A stretch of 64,000 nt of DNA from Balneolales bacterium (GTDB taxonomy: Bacteria > Bacteroidota > Rhodothermia > Balneolales > Cyclonatronaceae), in NCBI GenBank assembly GCA_022565805.1, contig JAIULZ010000001.1, positions 124,001-188,000 of the forward strand, in the 5' to 3' direction. Positions 10,701 to 21,000 of this stretch are shown in pieces (the stretch's first letter is position 1; each line of letters starts with the position of its first letter). A model generated the notes under the pieces. That model ran no database searches and was not told the DNA's origin. It saw only the letters and a list, made by a program, of their open reading frames with translations. The position numbers and the translations under genes are program-made.

Positions 10701-10889
10701 GCGCGTTCGCAGAATGTGATAAACGCCGGTTAGCTTACGAATGGCGGTCCTAAGTTGATCGTCGGTTACAGACGCGGCGTTAAATTCGCAGCTCAGACAG
10801 CTGTGAAGCGCTGGGTCGTTTTGAAAGTCTGACCAAATTCGTTTTTGTTCGGGTGAAATTCGGTAAGATGAAAGAATTAATTCAGACAT
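4704..10889 (-). CDS. NRPS gene 2: C(inactive)-A(Asn)-T-C-T-E
   Basis: Synthetase of 2061 residues. Domains: an N-terminal condensation-like domain (about 1-430) whose HHxxxDG site reads SAMALDS, so it is probably inactive; an adenylation domain (about 455-960, YTSGSTGRPKG near 605, YGPTET, NGK near its end); carrier GGQSL near 990; an LCL-type C domain (about 1030-1460, HHIISDG near 1185); carrier GGDSI near 1540 following the C domain without any A domain; and an epimerization domain (about 1590-2030, HHSICD near 1735, ETHGR). My hand-derived specificity code DLTKIGEVGK differs at one position from the known Asn code DLTKLGEVGK. The C-terminus is a strongly acidic tail (DELEIDDLDALL) that may be a docking segment. 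The gene sits 88 bases after the oxygenase gene and overlaps gene 3. It should add Asn and then one D-configured residue whose activating enzyme is not encoded in the module. Confidence 0.95.
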   Translation of the reverse strand: MSELILSSYRISPEQKRIWSDFQNDPALHSCLSCEFNAASVTDDQLRTAIRKLTGVYHILRTRFALQKGLKVPVQQLDEDAPAAEFRFSSFSLKGDESLEEATDRKCSEINSEAVNMQAESPLSACVIRQPEGKASLILAASAMALDSASLVLLLREIEDEILGKISDDGENDEAIQYAQLAEWLNGLGDDTEPEIQQFWEKQLNWKPAGNRFIFGCNGMKPAGEAVMRKLHRLKLSPALRSAIFSFAEKSGTTADGLLNSLLVSFLGRYTTAEHAEIYLTEAVRSFEEIAGIPGILCKTYPAKLNIARDQQSLIALAGDIAAMQEQALYFDSETSKPAKTTGKAELQHIISAPDLSLFRNIFVSGCRTTSGISLSTADNGSELMLSLLFATEIVSESWQKELCKQLISFLDTNIPKLASGNQSLGLSWISEPEAAISKGELFDQKPESFELTTALLNSSFSANKRFPALIHGSKMLTFSQLEKKIRSFASGLTASGAASGDLIGILLDRSADAVAAIMACWRIGAGFIPIDTAYPAERVRYMAEDSGMKLLLTDQAIADAQKLNSGNTPVVIISALTESETESDGALFPEMRPDSTAYVIYTSGSTGRPKGCEITHAQLAPYMHWVKKSYMDGIEPGTMPLFTSLAFDLTITTLFGSLAEGHTLRIFSDEQLTDTLESIFDTDSGIEIVKMSPAHIQLLAQTNARQTSVRRIIAGGEPLRSHHLAILRKLNPGITVFNEYGPTETVVGCSVCVLEPEDHHITIGKPVSHAAMYIADENGKPLPAGVPGELYIAGESVCKGYLNKPELTNVVFSDCAFTGKRVYKTGDRAALLPDGSFDFYGRVDKQLKIRGYRIEPGEIEFALNQHDQISAAFVGLQYMGKTADADPYLTAYIQAEDEVVTENDLQDFLSAFLPAYMIPSFFIPVAQIPLTVNGKVDESRLPALDEWISKQSRKLKEPSGPIEQELFQIWTEVLGHTDISVDDDFFEVGGQSLKAMQIVARIQKGLYPELLLSEFFDHLSIEKLAQFIAVKKPEAGLEAPSSSMPAETLCSDAQKKLWITAQMEGSERAYMVSGAYSIEGISDPERFNEAVCRVIKRHESLRTAIREKDGEPIQVIAPFSKADAALQVQFVDLQKHADPEKAWKKLAEFVLQQPFRLDEPGLFRSVLVRMENNEYRWLVCMHHIISDGWSVDVLAQEIRYFYENGANATLAEPAQYREFISWLLQARTQNAWQKSEEYWLNTFSELPKALNFPFARKRPPVKTYRGDTRHFEIQADAAAAFMNALPAGCTPFSGILSLVGTLIHKTTGAKTFCVGTPAAGRVKAEFENSIGLFINMLPIRLEVHDGDRFAALIKRTRGTLLQALTHQSVPFDYWISKSGYRHDPSRSPLFDTLVVYQQGESENGDLGSLRLTELKNEERASKYDLVFEFVESTSSLKLRINYNTDIFSDEAVLALGNYFNSLLAAAANSSQLPISELPDFSFSESALGNTDNNHSENAPYLAESESNSENSLTADLLRQAWLAQLGGLEPEPDTHFFEAGGDSIKAIQISASLRSKGFLLGVQEIFTHPVFNDQLRFIKPISAEKDDSDFSVIDFPSDRESSSYPLTPIQKWLFSLDEQSFNAFFQTGVLRFPADIPAPAIAHMWKELIRTHEVFRSRFTGENQIPDKAELISGLSEPGLLLTQSTEENWEAHIARIFDSWLDDFTLKNNPPYRAWIVQLTDSNDHLLFMAIHHSICDHVSWNIFSNTFAELSAEWETTSQIPLASAAPGFAALARQINKLLSATENEDSASDEINSFDSFFKNSDISETDSTTTDEKLYAGSFRYPKENVRKYLDVINEVYTTTDEEALAAVYALTLAEVLEEEKAPLLFETHGRDNGEIPFSDRTAGWFTRLYGCLINTKFAPGDVVRTVKEQRRKAFKDSLYFLPAAEKQSYKSMRTCFSFNFLGDASAVSNLSAASGLKPELHTPLIDACISRRVDTGTRGGFMMRFFGNEAEVSFELRGEKATPADLASEFKNQLQKVAELAESIGDTVHSPSDFDFDELEIDDLDALLNSLNDE

Positions 10890-10977
10890 GATGTAAGAAA
10901 TGATGAAAATGGTGGTGCGGATAAAAGTAAACCGGAACCATAAATGGCCAATGTGTTTCCGGCTTTAATCGATGTTT

Positions 10978-12021
10978 TTAAGCCGTAGCCTGCAGGCTGT
11001 GGTTGGTTTTATTCATGGCTACAACAATTCGGCGTTCGCCTTCAAAAGGATTCCGGCTGTGCGCCATCAGCATATTGTCGAGATACAGAATGTCGCCTTT
11101 CTGCCACGGAAACTCGACCGACGCTTTGTCGAATGCTTCCATAATTTCGTGTACTTCCTCGCGGCTAATAGGCGTATGATCGCCAACGTAGGTGTTAAAA
11201 GGAATTTCCTCTTCTTTAACCATAGATATTAGCTGCTTGCGCTCTTCTTCGTGCATATTCCAGACATTGAAAAAATGCGCGTGATTAAACCAGAGCTTTT
11301 CACCAGTTTCGGGGTGTACCTGAACGGCCGGTCGCTTGCTGCGCGAAATAACGCGCTTGTCGTCTATCCATTCCAGCTCAATTCCAGCATCTTTACAGTA
11401 CGATTCAGCTTCTTCGCGGTCGTCGGTTTGGAAAACTTCCTGCCAGCTCAGACCGAGTCCGCTGCCGAGATAGCGCTGATATAAAACGCCGTGGGTTTCA
11501 AACTTTTCGCGTAAATCAGGATTCAGGTTTTCGTACACTTTTCTGCTGTCGGCAATGGGCGTTTCTCCACCTTTACCGGGCTGCGTATCGCAATAGAAGA
11601 AAATTTCAAGCGGCCAGTTTTTAGAATATGCCAGCTCGTTATGGAAGTGAATTCGCTGATCTTTAGGATGATCGGTTGAAGTGTACACTTTGCCCTCAAC
11701 TTTATGCCGCGGGGAAGAGCGCTCTTTGTAGTCGAGCAGATCGTCGCCAAATGTTTTAACAACATCTTCGAATTCAGGTACAGAATCGACTGCGAAACCG
11801 CGAAACAGAATTCCTCCGTATTTGTTCAGTTTTCCGGCAATTAATGGCCGGTTAGCGGTAATCCAGTCGTTAAGCACAACTTCTTTACTTGCCGGAGTTG
11901 CAACCACAGGACCCTGACCGGTATAGCCGTCGAGATAGCTGAATTCTACCAGAGGCGTTTCATCTGAAATTGAAACGGCCTGTACATTTTTGAGTTTTTG
12001 GAAGGGATTTTTCTTAAGCAT
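10978..12021 (-). CDS. TauD/SyrP-like Fe(II)/2-oxoglutarate dioxygenase
   Basis: A 347-residue member of the TauD/TfdA family. The iron-binding facial triad is visible: H127-N128-E129 (HxE) and H321 in LMAHSRNPF, with arginines at 330-331 for 2-oxoglutarate binding. GGILFRGF near the N-terminus is typical of the SyrP-like branch, which hydroxylates the beta-carbon of Asp/Asn-type residues in lipopeptide pathways. It lies inside the operon, 8 bases after gene 1 stops and 88 bases before gene 2. The only A domain seen in the cluster looks Asn-specific, so beta-hydroxylation of asparagine, free or carrier-bound, is the best guess. Which residue is hydroxylated cannot be read from the sequence. 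Another TauD-type hydroxylation, including on the fatty acyl chain, remains possible. Confidence 0.88.
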   Translation of the reverse strand: MLKKNPFQKLKNVQAVSISDETPLVEFSYLDGYTGQGPVVATPASKEVVLNDWITANRPLIAGKLNKYGGILFRGFAVDSVPEFEDVVKTFGDDLLDYKERSSPRHKVEGKVYTSTDHPKDQRIHFHNELAYSKNWPLEIFFYCDTQPGKGGETPIADSRKVYENLNPDLREKFETHGVLYQRYLGSGLGLSWQEVFQTDDREEAESYCKDAGIELEWIDDKRVISRSKRPAVQVHPETGEKLWFNHAHFFNVWNMHEEERKQLISMVKEEEIPFNTYVGDHTPISREEVHEIMEAFDKASVEFPWQKGDILYLDNMLMAHSRNPFEGERRIVVAMNKTNHSLQATA

Positions 12022-12029
12022 GATGATGT

Positions 12030-15000
12030 CTATTTTTTTAGCTGTTCGAGTTTACTAAAGAGTTTTTTAGTATGATTTGCGCGCAGACCGGATCGTCGCT
12101 GCTCCATGCATTCTGAGACCTTCATTGCCGGATTCTGCAGAAGAGCGTTTAGAGAGTAAATAAATAAGTCCATCAGCCGGGCGGCGTTTTCGGGTGATAC
12201 ATACTCGCTGCTGAACCGAAGCTCATATTCCGGCTCGGGCTGATAGTTGATCGAAAGCGTGCAGCGGGCATGCTCCTCGGAATGGAAGTGGAATCCGGTA
12301 ATTTCGGCTGGCTGATGTTTAGAAGCGGGATGATTAAGGCGGAAGCCATCGGTGTTTAACGGGTAGTTTTCGACAACTAGCAGCGAGTCGAAAAGCTCGC
12401 GACTGGTATTTTTACTTATTTCCTTTAATCCGGCCAGAGATACACTCTGGTGCTCCTGCATTTCTACGGTGGTTTGGAAATGTGATCGTGCCAGCTCTTC
12501 GAGAGTAATGGCATCGCTGCACTCTGATATAAAAGGCAGCGTGTGTATAAAAAGCCCAATGGCCTGCTGTTCGGCTAACTCTTCTTCACTTCTGCCCGAG
12601 AAAACAGTTCCAAAGCTGTTGATTTGGTGTCCGCTAAACATGCGCAGAGATAATCCCCAGGCGGCGTGGTAAAGCGCAGAAGGAGTAAGCTCCATTTTAG
12701 CAGCCTTTTTTGTAAGCTGCGCTTTGATTTTTGAATCGGGATTCCGGCTAATTAAAGTCCGGTTATTGCCAGACGCAGAACCATTTAGTTTCCCATTCCC
12801 ATTCCCATTCCCATTGCCATTTTTGTGGGTAGTGGTCTGCTCCGTAGCTGAAATCGGCTGCCAGTTTATGGCTTCATACTTTGCGAAGTTGTTTTTCCAG
12901 TAGCTTAGAGAGGAAGCGTTTTGGCTTAGAAAACGAGACAACACTTTTCTGAAAACAGATGTGCCATACAAATGCTCAGAGCTCTCCGCTCCGCTGTAGA
13001 GTTGGCTTAAATCGCGGAACAAAATGGCGTTGCACCAGCCATCATAAATAATATGATGCATGCTAATTATGAGCGTGGAGCAGTCCTCGCCCAGTACTAA
13101 AGTAAAGCGGACCGGAAGCTGCGTTGCAGTGGCAAATGGCGTTTCCAAATCGGTTTCGCGTACGGAAGCTTCAAAATTCAGATAGTTTTCGCCGCTTGCG
13201 TGCTCAGTCGAGCGAACATCAAAGGTTAAGTTTGCTTTTTGAATGACGAGCTGTAGCGGAATGCCTTTCTGCTGTACAAAGAGACTTCTGAGTGCAGGGT
13301 GCCGGGTCAATAAAGCAGCGCAGCTATGTTTAAGCTGAGCCGTATCGAGTCTTTGGCTGAAACGCAAACTTAGCTGCTGCAGACCCGGCTGTATTTTTTG
13401 CGTAGAATTAATCAGGAACATCATTCCCTGCTGCATGGGAGTTAGGGGCAGGATGTCTTCAACCATTGAAACAGCAAAAGAATCTCCTAAATCGAAGTCT
13501 TCAAGTATATTTTTGCAGTCGGTTGCGGTTGGCCTCATGGAAAGCAACTGCTGTTCGGTTTTGCTTAAAGAAGTTTGTCCGGCTACAACCTTTTCTTTGG
13601 AAATGCGTCCGCCGGCACTTGCCAGCTTTTCATCCAGAATTTTGCTGAGCGGCCCAAAAACGGAGCCGTCCAAATCGGGATGCGCATCGGTCTGTATAAT
13701 CCATTGGCCTTCCATCCGGATGATGTTCACATCCAAAAGCACATCATGACGATTTCTGGCGTCGATGGTGTAGCGATTGTCCTGTAAATACAGTCTAATG
13801 TTGTTAAAGTGTGATGGGAAAGCCCCGATAAAGTTGAAGCGAATTTTAGGGAGCTTTTGCTCAAGAATGTTCGGGTTTTCCGGTAGTACAGCTGCGGCAA
13901 GCTCATCCCTCAGATATCCAAAACCGGCTCCGCCTTGTGGCACCTTAGAAAGACTGTGCTCAATTCGGCTTTGCAGGTCTGCGGTGCTTTCCGGCACATA
14001 CACCGGGAACAGACTGGTAAACCATCCTATTGCGTCGGCAGCTTCCTCACCAAAAAGTTGGCGTCCGTTGGTTTCGTACCAAAAAGCGCAGGGCACACCA
14101 CCCGACTGACCGGAATCGGCTGATTGAATGCATTCCAGCACAGATGCCATCACCATAGATTCGAGTCTGCGGGCGCCAAATGTTTTGAGAATGTAATCTG
14201 CCTGATGACTTTGCTCTTCATTTAGCGTTGTGCCCAATGTTTGCATTTCGCCAATGGGTGATGGCAAAGTTGAGGCGGGGAGAAGACTGCTATCGCTTAT
14301 TTCCAGGCATTTCTGCAAGGTTTCGGTCCAGAAGCTTTTTTCTCCGGCAAAGCTTGTCTTGAATTCTTCATTCCGCTGAGCCCACTGATAAACGCTGGTT
14401 TGCAGCGGTGGCCGGCTGAGTTCTTTACCTGAGGTAAGCTGCAAGAGCAATGCGGAAAAATCACCCAGCAAAATCTGCCAGGAAACAGCATCCGTAAAAA
14501 GGTGATGCACCGCCCAAAGAATAAAGCTACGCTCGGGAGTTCGAATATGAAGCAGCCCCGAAGTAGGACCTTCACGTAAATCAAATCTCTGCTGCAAATC
14601 TACAAATAATGGCATGCATTCCTCAAAAAGCGCACTTCCTTCCTTAAAATGCTTTACTTCGGTTTCTTTTATCAGGGTGAAGGATTCTGAAGGCGTTTCG
14701 GCTGGCATCACCATAATACCATCGTCGCTGAGGCGGGAGCGAAGCGAGGGATGCCTTGCAATCAGAAACTGCTGTATTTTGAAAAGCTCTTCTTTGGTGA
14801 TGGTATGATCAATTTCTAAGCCAATCGCCTGATTCCAATAATCCGGATTTTCAAGCTGTAAACTGTTGAAATACTTCTGTATGGGCAAAAACGGTATGTG
14901 TCCGGAAGAGTCTGGCAGCTGCTCCGCTGTTTTTTGAAGCTCAAGCTGCGTGGCCAGTCGGTTTACCGTTGGGTATTTAAAAATGGTGCGGATGTTGGTG

Positions 15001-18000
15001 TGGTAGCCCAAATCGGCAATCAGCGAAATCATTTGAATGGCTTTAATGGAATCTCCCCCCAGCCAGAAAAAAGAGGTGTCGGGCTCTACTTCTGTAGTGC
15101 CAAGTACTTTCTTCCAGATTTCGGTAAGAGCATGCCGCAGATGTCCGTTTTGTGGCCAAATGCTACCGGCAGTCGCAACTGAAACAGATGTGTTTTCCGG
15201 TTCGCTCTCACTATTAACTCCAGATTTCTCATCAGTAAGTAATGATGCTGATTCTGTTGTGATGATCTCGCTAAAATCCAGCTTCAACTGCGAAAATGGC
15301 AGAGTGGTGACGTTGAGATCTGCGGTTTCATGCACGAATGAAATAAAAGAATCCGCAAGTAAAGAGGCCCTTTCATCGGTGTAAAAACACTGCTGATACT
15401 CAAATCCGACAATGGTTTCGTCGGAGGTTTCTATTATGTCGAGTAGTAGCGGGAAAGATGCCGCGTGACGAGGTAAATCGTAGGTAGAGAAACGGAGTCC
15501 GCCGGCGGTAACGCTCCGCTGATCGTCTTTTTCGTAGGCGAAAACAAGCTCGAAAAGAGGATTCGAGCCGGGTGTCCGCTCTTTTTTAAACCTCGAAGTT
15601 AGTTTTTGTAGCGGATAGAGGGATGCGTCTATGTGATTTAAAATCATAGACGAAAGCTGTTGTAAGAAATCCGGCAGGGTCTCGGTTTTGGATACCGTGC
15701 GAATTCGGTAGGGAATGGTGTTGGCAAACATCCCAATGGTTTGCTCGAAGCCATCCGGACGGCCGCTCACCACACCGCCAATCGTGACTTCTTCGGTTCC
15801 TGATAATTTGGAAGCCCAAACCGAAAACAGGCCAAAAAGGAAGCAGTAGGGCGATACGCCAGCTTTTTGAGCCGCTTCTTTTACAAGCTTTGTCGGAATT
15901 CTTTTGGTAATACGACCGCCATCCATAGTTCGCTCGTCGGTCTGCATGGATGCGCCCGGAATAACCGGCGCGGGCAGCGAATCTAAATGGGCGTTCCAGT
16001 AGGCTTCGTGCCTGGAAAAGGCTTCGCTTTTTTCATAATTCGCCTGCCATTCCACAAAATTTTGGTAAGAAGCAGAGTTCGAAATAGTTTTCTCGGCTGC
16101 GCCAAAATACTGCTGAAGCAGCTCGGTAAATAAAATGCTGAGCGAAATTCCGTCTAATGCGATATGGTGCGCGTTCACCATAATGAGGTGCTTTTGCGCA
16201 GATATGCGAATCAGATTTATGCTCGCAAGCGGCCACTTGTTTGTGTTGAATGGCTGACCAAGCTTGTGTAGCAGAATATCTATTTCCGCTTCCGGTTTAC
16301 CGGTGTAATCGAAAAAATGAATTAAGGGCTCAGTGTTTTTCTTACTGCTTATCTGCTGAATTAAAATGCCATTTTCAACCGAAAAGCGGGTAAAAAATGC
16401 ATCGTGATTAAGTACGGTTTTCCGGCAGGCATCTAAAAAACTATCTGCCTGCAAATCGCCCTCTACGGTCATCGCCCCCTTAATCTGATAGGCTTCGGTA
16501 CCGCCTTCGAGGCTGCAAAGCGAGAAAATGCGCTGCTGTACAGGATGCTGGGAAAAAACAAGCGGAGTTTCGCTCTTAACCGCAGTGGAAATCCCGTTAG
16601 AGGATTTTAATTTATCTTTTCCGGAAAGATCAGAAGTAGAATCTCCGCCGTCATCATCGGGAAAAAATCCGTCCTGACGCATTTCCTCAACCGCATCAAT
16701 TACGGCCTGTATCAAGAATGTTACATCTTCTTCGGTATGCGCGGTCGAAAGGAAACAGTTTCGCCCTTCCCATATATACACGCCTTTTGTTACCAGTTTG
16801 TAGAACAACAGCTCTGCCGCGCCGCCCAGCTCAAAGCGAAAAAGAGAGCCGAAATTAACGACCTTAATTGGATAGCGGTGACACTCAAAATACTCGTTTA
16901 GCGTATTTTTCAGGTGATCGGTGAGCTGTTCCAGCCGTGGGTAAATCTCGGCGGATTCGGCCTTTATTTTGTCTAATACCGCGTTCATCGCGCTAAGCAC
17001 CAGCGGATGATGATTAAACGTGCCGGCAGAAAACGTATTTTCGGCTTCAGGAAGGGAGTCGTCTCCGTATTGCCATATGCCGCCATCTACGGCTGCCATC
17101 ACCTCGCGTTTTCCGGCAACAAGCCCGATGGGTAAGCCGCCGCCAACAATTTTGCCGTAAGCCGCAAGGTCGGCCTTGATACCATAAAAATGCTGTGCGC
17201 CCCGGGGGCCAAGTCTAAGGCCCGTAATTACTTCATCAAAAATAAGTACTGTGCCGGCATCCTGGGTAATTTGCCTCACTTCTTTCAGAAAAGCTGCTGG
17301 TCTGAAATCCGGTTTTCTGCTTTGCACCGACTCTACCACAACGGCCGCAACTTCAGCGCAGTTTTCTTTCAGCCAGCTCAGCGTTTCAGGACTTCCGTAG
17401 GGTAAAACAACTAAATCATCAAAATAGGATTCCGGAATTCCCGGAGACATGGGCACGGCGGCCGGCGCTCCGTTTTTTTCGCCCGCTGCTGCCAATACTG
17501 GGTCGGTATTTCCGTGATAGGCGCCGGAAAACTGTACTACTTTAATTCTGGATGTATGGGTGCGCGCAATACGAACGGCATTCATTACGGCTTCCGATCC
17601 GGTATTGAAAAATGCCACGCGTTCGTTGCCGGTAAGCTCACAGAATTTCTGAGCCGTTTTTCCAGTCAAATACGACATAGCGCCAACGCCAATTCCCCGC
17701 GACATTTCTTCTGTAATCGCTTCTTGTATAAAGCCGGGTTTGTTGCCAAAAAGGCTCACCCCAAAACCCATCGTAATATCCAACAGCCGGTTGCCGTCGA
17801 TATCCCAAACATAAGCGCCTTCGGCCCGCTCCACCTGCAGCTGATACACCATTTCTTTACGATCTGGCCGGAATCCGGCAATATTTCTGCTCGTTGCAAG
17901 CCACGGACGATATTGATCAACTTCTTTTTTAGAGCTAGCCGTCATTTCTGTATAGGAGCGAACAAGTCGCTGAAGACCTTCTGCCGGAATACGCGCCATT

Positions 18001-21000
18001 CCTTCTGCTTTTCGTACGCTTTTATAGGCGATATATTCCTTACGGGCAGCCTCAGAAACCGTTTTTATATCTGCCGGTTTTTTTTGGGGTGATGGCATCT
18101 GTGCAGGCAAAGTCATTCTGCCGTTGCCTCCCGTTGATGCAGACGAGACATTTCCTCTAAGCAAATCAAGCTGCTGCTGCATAATTGACAGCTGCTGATT
18201 CACAATCTGAGCGATCACCCCCGGGTTTTGATCTGTCTGCGCTGTAATTTCTGATGCCGGTGCTGAGTTGTCAGTTGCCGCCTGATTTCCTGGAGTTTCA
18301 GCAGGAGAAAATGAATCTGTGGCCGGAGCCGGAGCTTCGTTGTTTATTTTGTCTATTAATTTTGCAAGCGTATTCAGCTCTCTGAAAAATTGTGATGCCG
18401 CAATTTCCAGCCCGAATTTTTCTTTAACGGAAGACTTCACCTTCATAAGTACCAGCGAATCAAGCCCCAGCTCAAAAAGATTGGTATCAATGCCGGAACG
18501 AAGCCGCTCCCGGTCAATTCCGGTGATTTCGTTAAATAGCTCGATGATGGCATCTTCCCTTGAAGAACTGCTGTTACTGCTCATAACTTCCTGAGATAAT
18601 GATTTTGATTGTACGATGGGGGTATGGTTGCCGTTTAGACTTGCCGACGGCGTATTTTTTTCGGGTGATGTCTTCCCGCCGTTCAATTGCCCTTTTCCGA
18701 TGCCGGGGTGCCAGAATGTATTTCTTTTAAACGGATATCTCGGGAAACAGAAGCTTGTAAGGGCATGGGATGTTTGCCGTTTGATGTTGAGAAGATTGGC
18801 TAAATCTGCCGAAGGAAAGAGATTAGCCAGGCTTACGCAGCTTTTTCCCCAGTCTTTTAGCTCGTTTTCATCACCGTTAAACAGACTGAAAATTTGATCC
18901 GTAGGGGCATATTCCAGAATTCTGGCCGCAACCGGGCTTAGCACTGGTGCAGGAGAAATTTCTATGGCTGCATGCATTTCGTCCTGCTGCAACAGATGCA
19001 GCGACTTCCCGAACTGAACCTCATTTCGCAGTTGATTCCAAAGATAATCAGCGTCTATTTTGCTGCCGGTTTCCAGCTTGGTGCCGTTATTCAGATAAAC
19101 CGGAATGCGTGCAGAATTAAACGAAACCCGGCTGGCTTCTTTCAGGAAAGCTTCTTTAACAGGCTCCATCATCGCAGAATGAAAAGCTGCGCTCACGCTC
19201 AATTTCTTGAATCGGATATTTTCATTCTTCAATTGGGTGCCAAGCTCCTTAAGCTCATTTGCTAAGCCGCTTAGCGTGATAATCCCGACTCCGTTGTCCG
19301 AAGCTATTTCGAGGGTACTGCCCGTTTCTGTGAGCTTTTTCTCCACGAAATTACGCTCTGCGAAAACGACCATCATCCCGCCATTTCCGGAAACAGAAGC
19401 CATTAAACGTCCGCGAATAAGCAATAATCGCAGGGTGTCTTCAAGATCAAGAACTCCAGCGAGCCAAAGCGAGGGGAATTCTCCAAGGCTATGACCGGAA
19501 AGCGCATCGGGTTTTAAGCCTGCTTCGAGCAGAACCCGTGCCATACTAATCTGACAGGCCGCCAGAACGGGCTGAGTAAATTCGGTTTCATGAATGCGCT
19601 CATCCTTGCTTTCAAGAATCTCGAACGCATCAAAAATAGCGCCGTGTTTTTTTAGAAGCTTGCGGCACTCATCAAAAGAGTCACGAAAAATGGGATGATG
19701 TTGGTAGAGGCTGCGCATCATACCAATACGCTGCGCTCCCTGACCCGCAAAAAGCCATACGGTTTTAGGGCTTGACTGTTTTATCAGGTTATTTTCATCA
19801 TTTCTTACGAAATTCTCGAGAGTTGATACTAGTTCAGTCCGGTTTTGGCCTGAAAAATATTTTTTATAATCCAAACCATGCTCGGTAAAAAGCGTAGAAG
19901 ACGTCATTTCTCTGAAGTCAGCGTCGCTAATAGATGCGCTGCGAGCTAATTCAAGCCATCTTTCGGCCAGTTTATTCAAAGACCATTGTGTGGCCGCTTC
20001 CAGCTTAAGCGCGGTAAATGGATTTGCTTGAACTGCTTGCTTCAATATTGCTTCAATATTGCTGAAACCGCTGATGAGCACGTGCGCGTTAGTGCCGCTC
20101 AAGCCAAATGAGCTAACCCCGCCGCGAATTTCGCCGTTTTGATGCTTATTTAACGTAATCTTCTTTTGCGGAATCTCAAGCCCCTTCATAGAATCGGATA
20201 GCAGAGGATTCAATCCATTCGACAGCGGTTGAGCCGGAATGGTTTTATGCTGAATCATCAGTATGGCTTTCAGCAGACCGAGCATTCCGGCTGCGCTCTC
20301 CAAATGACCAAAATGTGCTTTTGATGCGCTCAAATAAAGAGGCTGACTTCTTTCCTGGAGTCCGGCTAAACGTGAAATAGCGCTAACTTCCTGCGGGTCG
20401 CCAAGTCGGGTTCCGGTACCATGTGTCTCCAGAAAACTAAGCTCCGACACCGAATAACCGGCTCTGCTCAGGTTTTTTTCAATGAGATTTCGCTGTGCTT
20501 CTCCATTTGGTGCCGTAAGTCCGTTGCTGCGGCCGTCGTGATTCAGGGTGATGGCATCTATGACTGCAAAAATCGTCTTGCCGTTTTCGACTGCCCGGGC
20601 AAGCGGTTCGAGCACAAAGCATATCACGCCTTCGGCTCTTCCATAACCATCGGCAGAAGCCTCGAAAGTTTTGCAGCAGCCATCGGGCGCGAGTGCCTTA
20701 ATACCGGTAAGTTTGCGCATCCCGGCGGAGTCGAGAATCAGATTTGAGCTACCCGCAAGAGCTTGCTCACACTGTCTGTTTTGGATGGCCGCGCAAGCTT
20801 GCGCCAGCGCAGAAAGCGAGGAAGAACAGGCTGTGTCGACCGTAAGCGCAGGACCATGCAGGCCGAAAAAATACGAAAGCCGCCCGGCTGTGGTGCTTGC
20901 CATATTTCCGGTAAGTTCATAAGGAACTTCATCAGAATCCGGATTGGTTTCGCCGGAAAGCACCGCATATTCTCCTTTGGAAGCACCGATAAAAACGCCG

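Noticed and set aside
17514-18092. 192-codon open frame on the plus strand opposite the aminotransferase domain
   Set aside because: Lies wholly inside a strongly supported domain on the other strand and has no recognisable family; typical antisense shadow.
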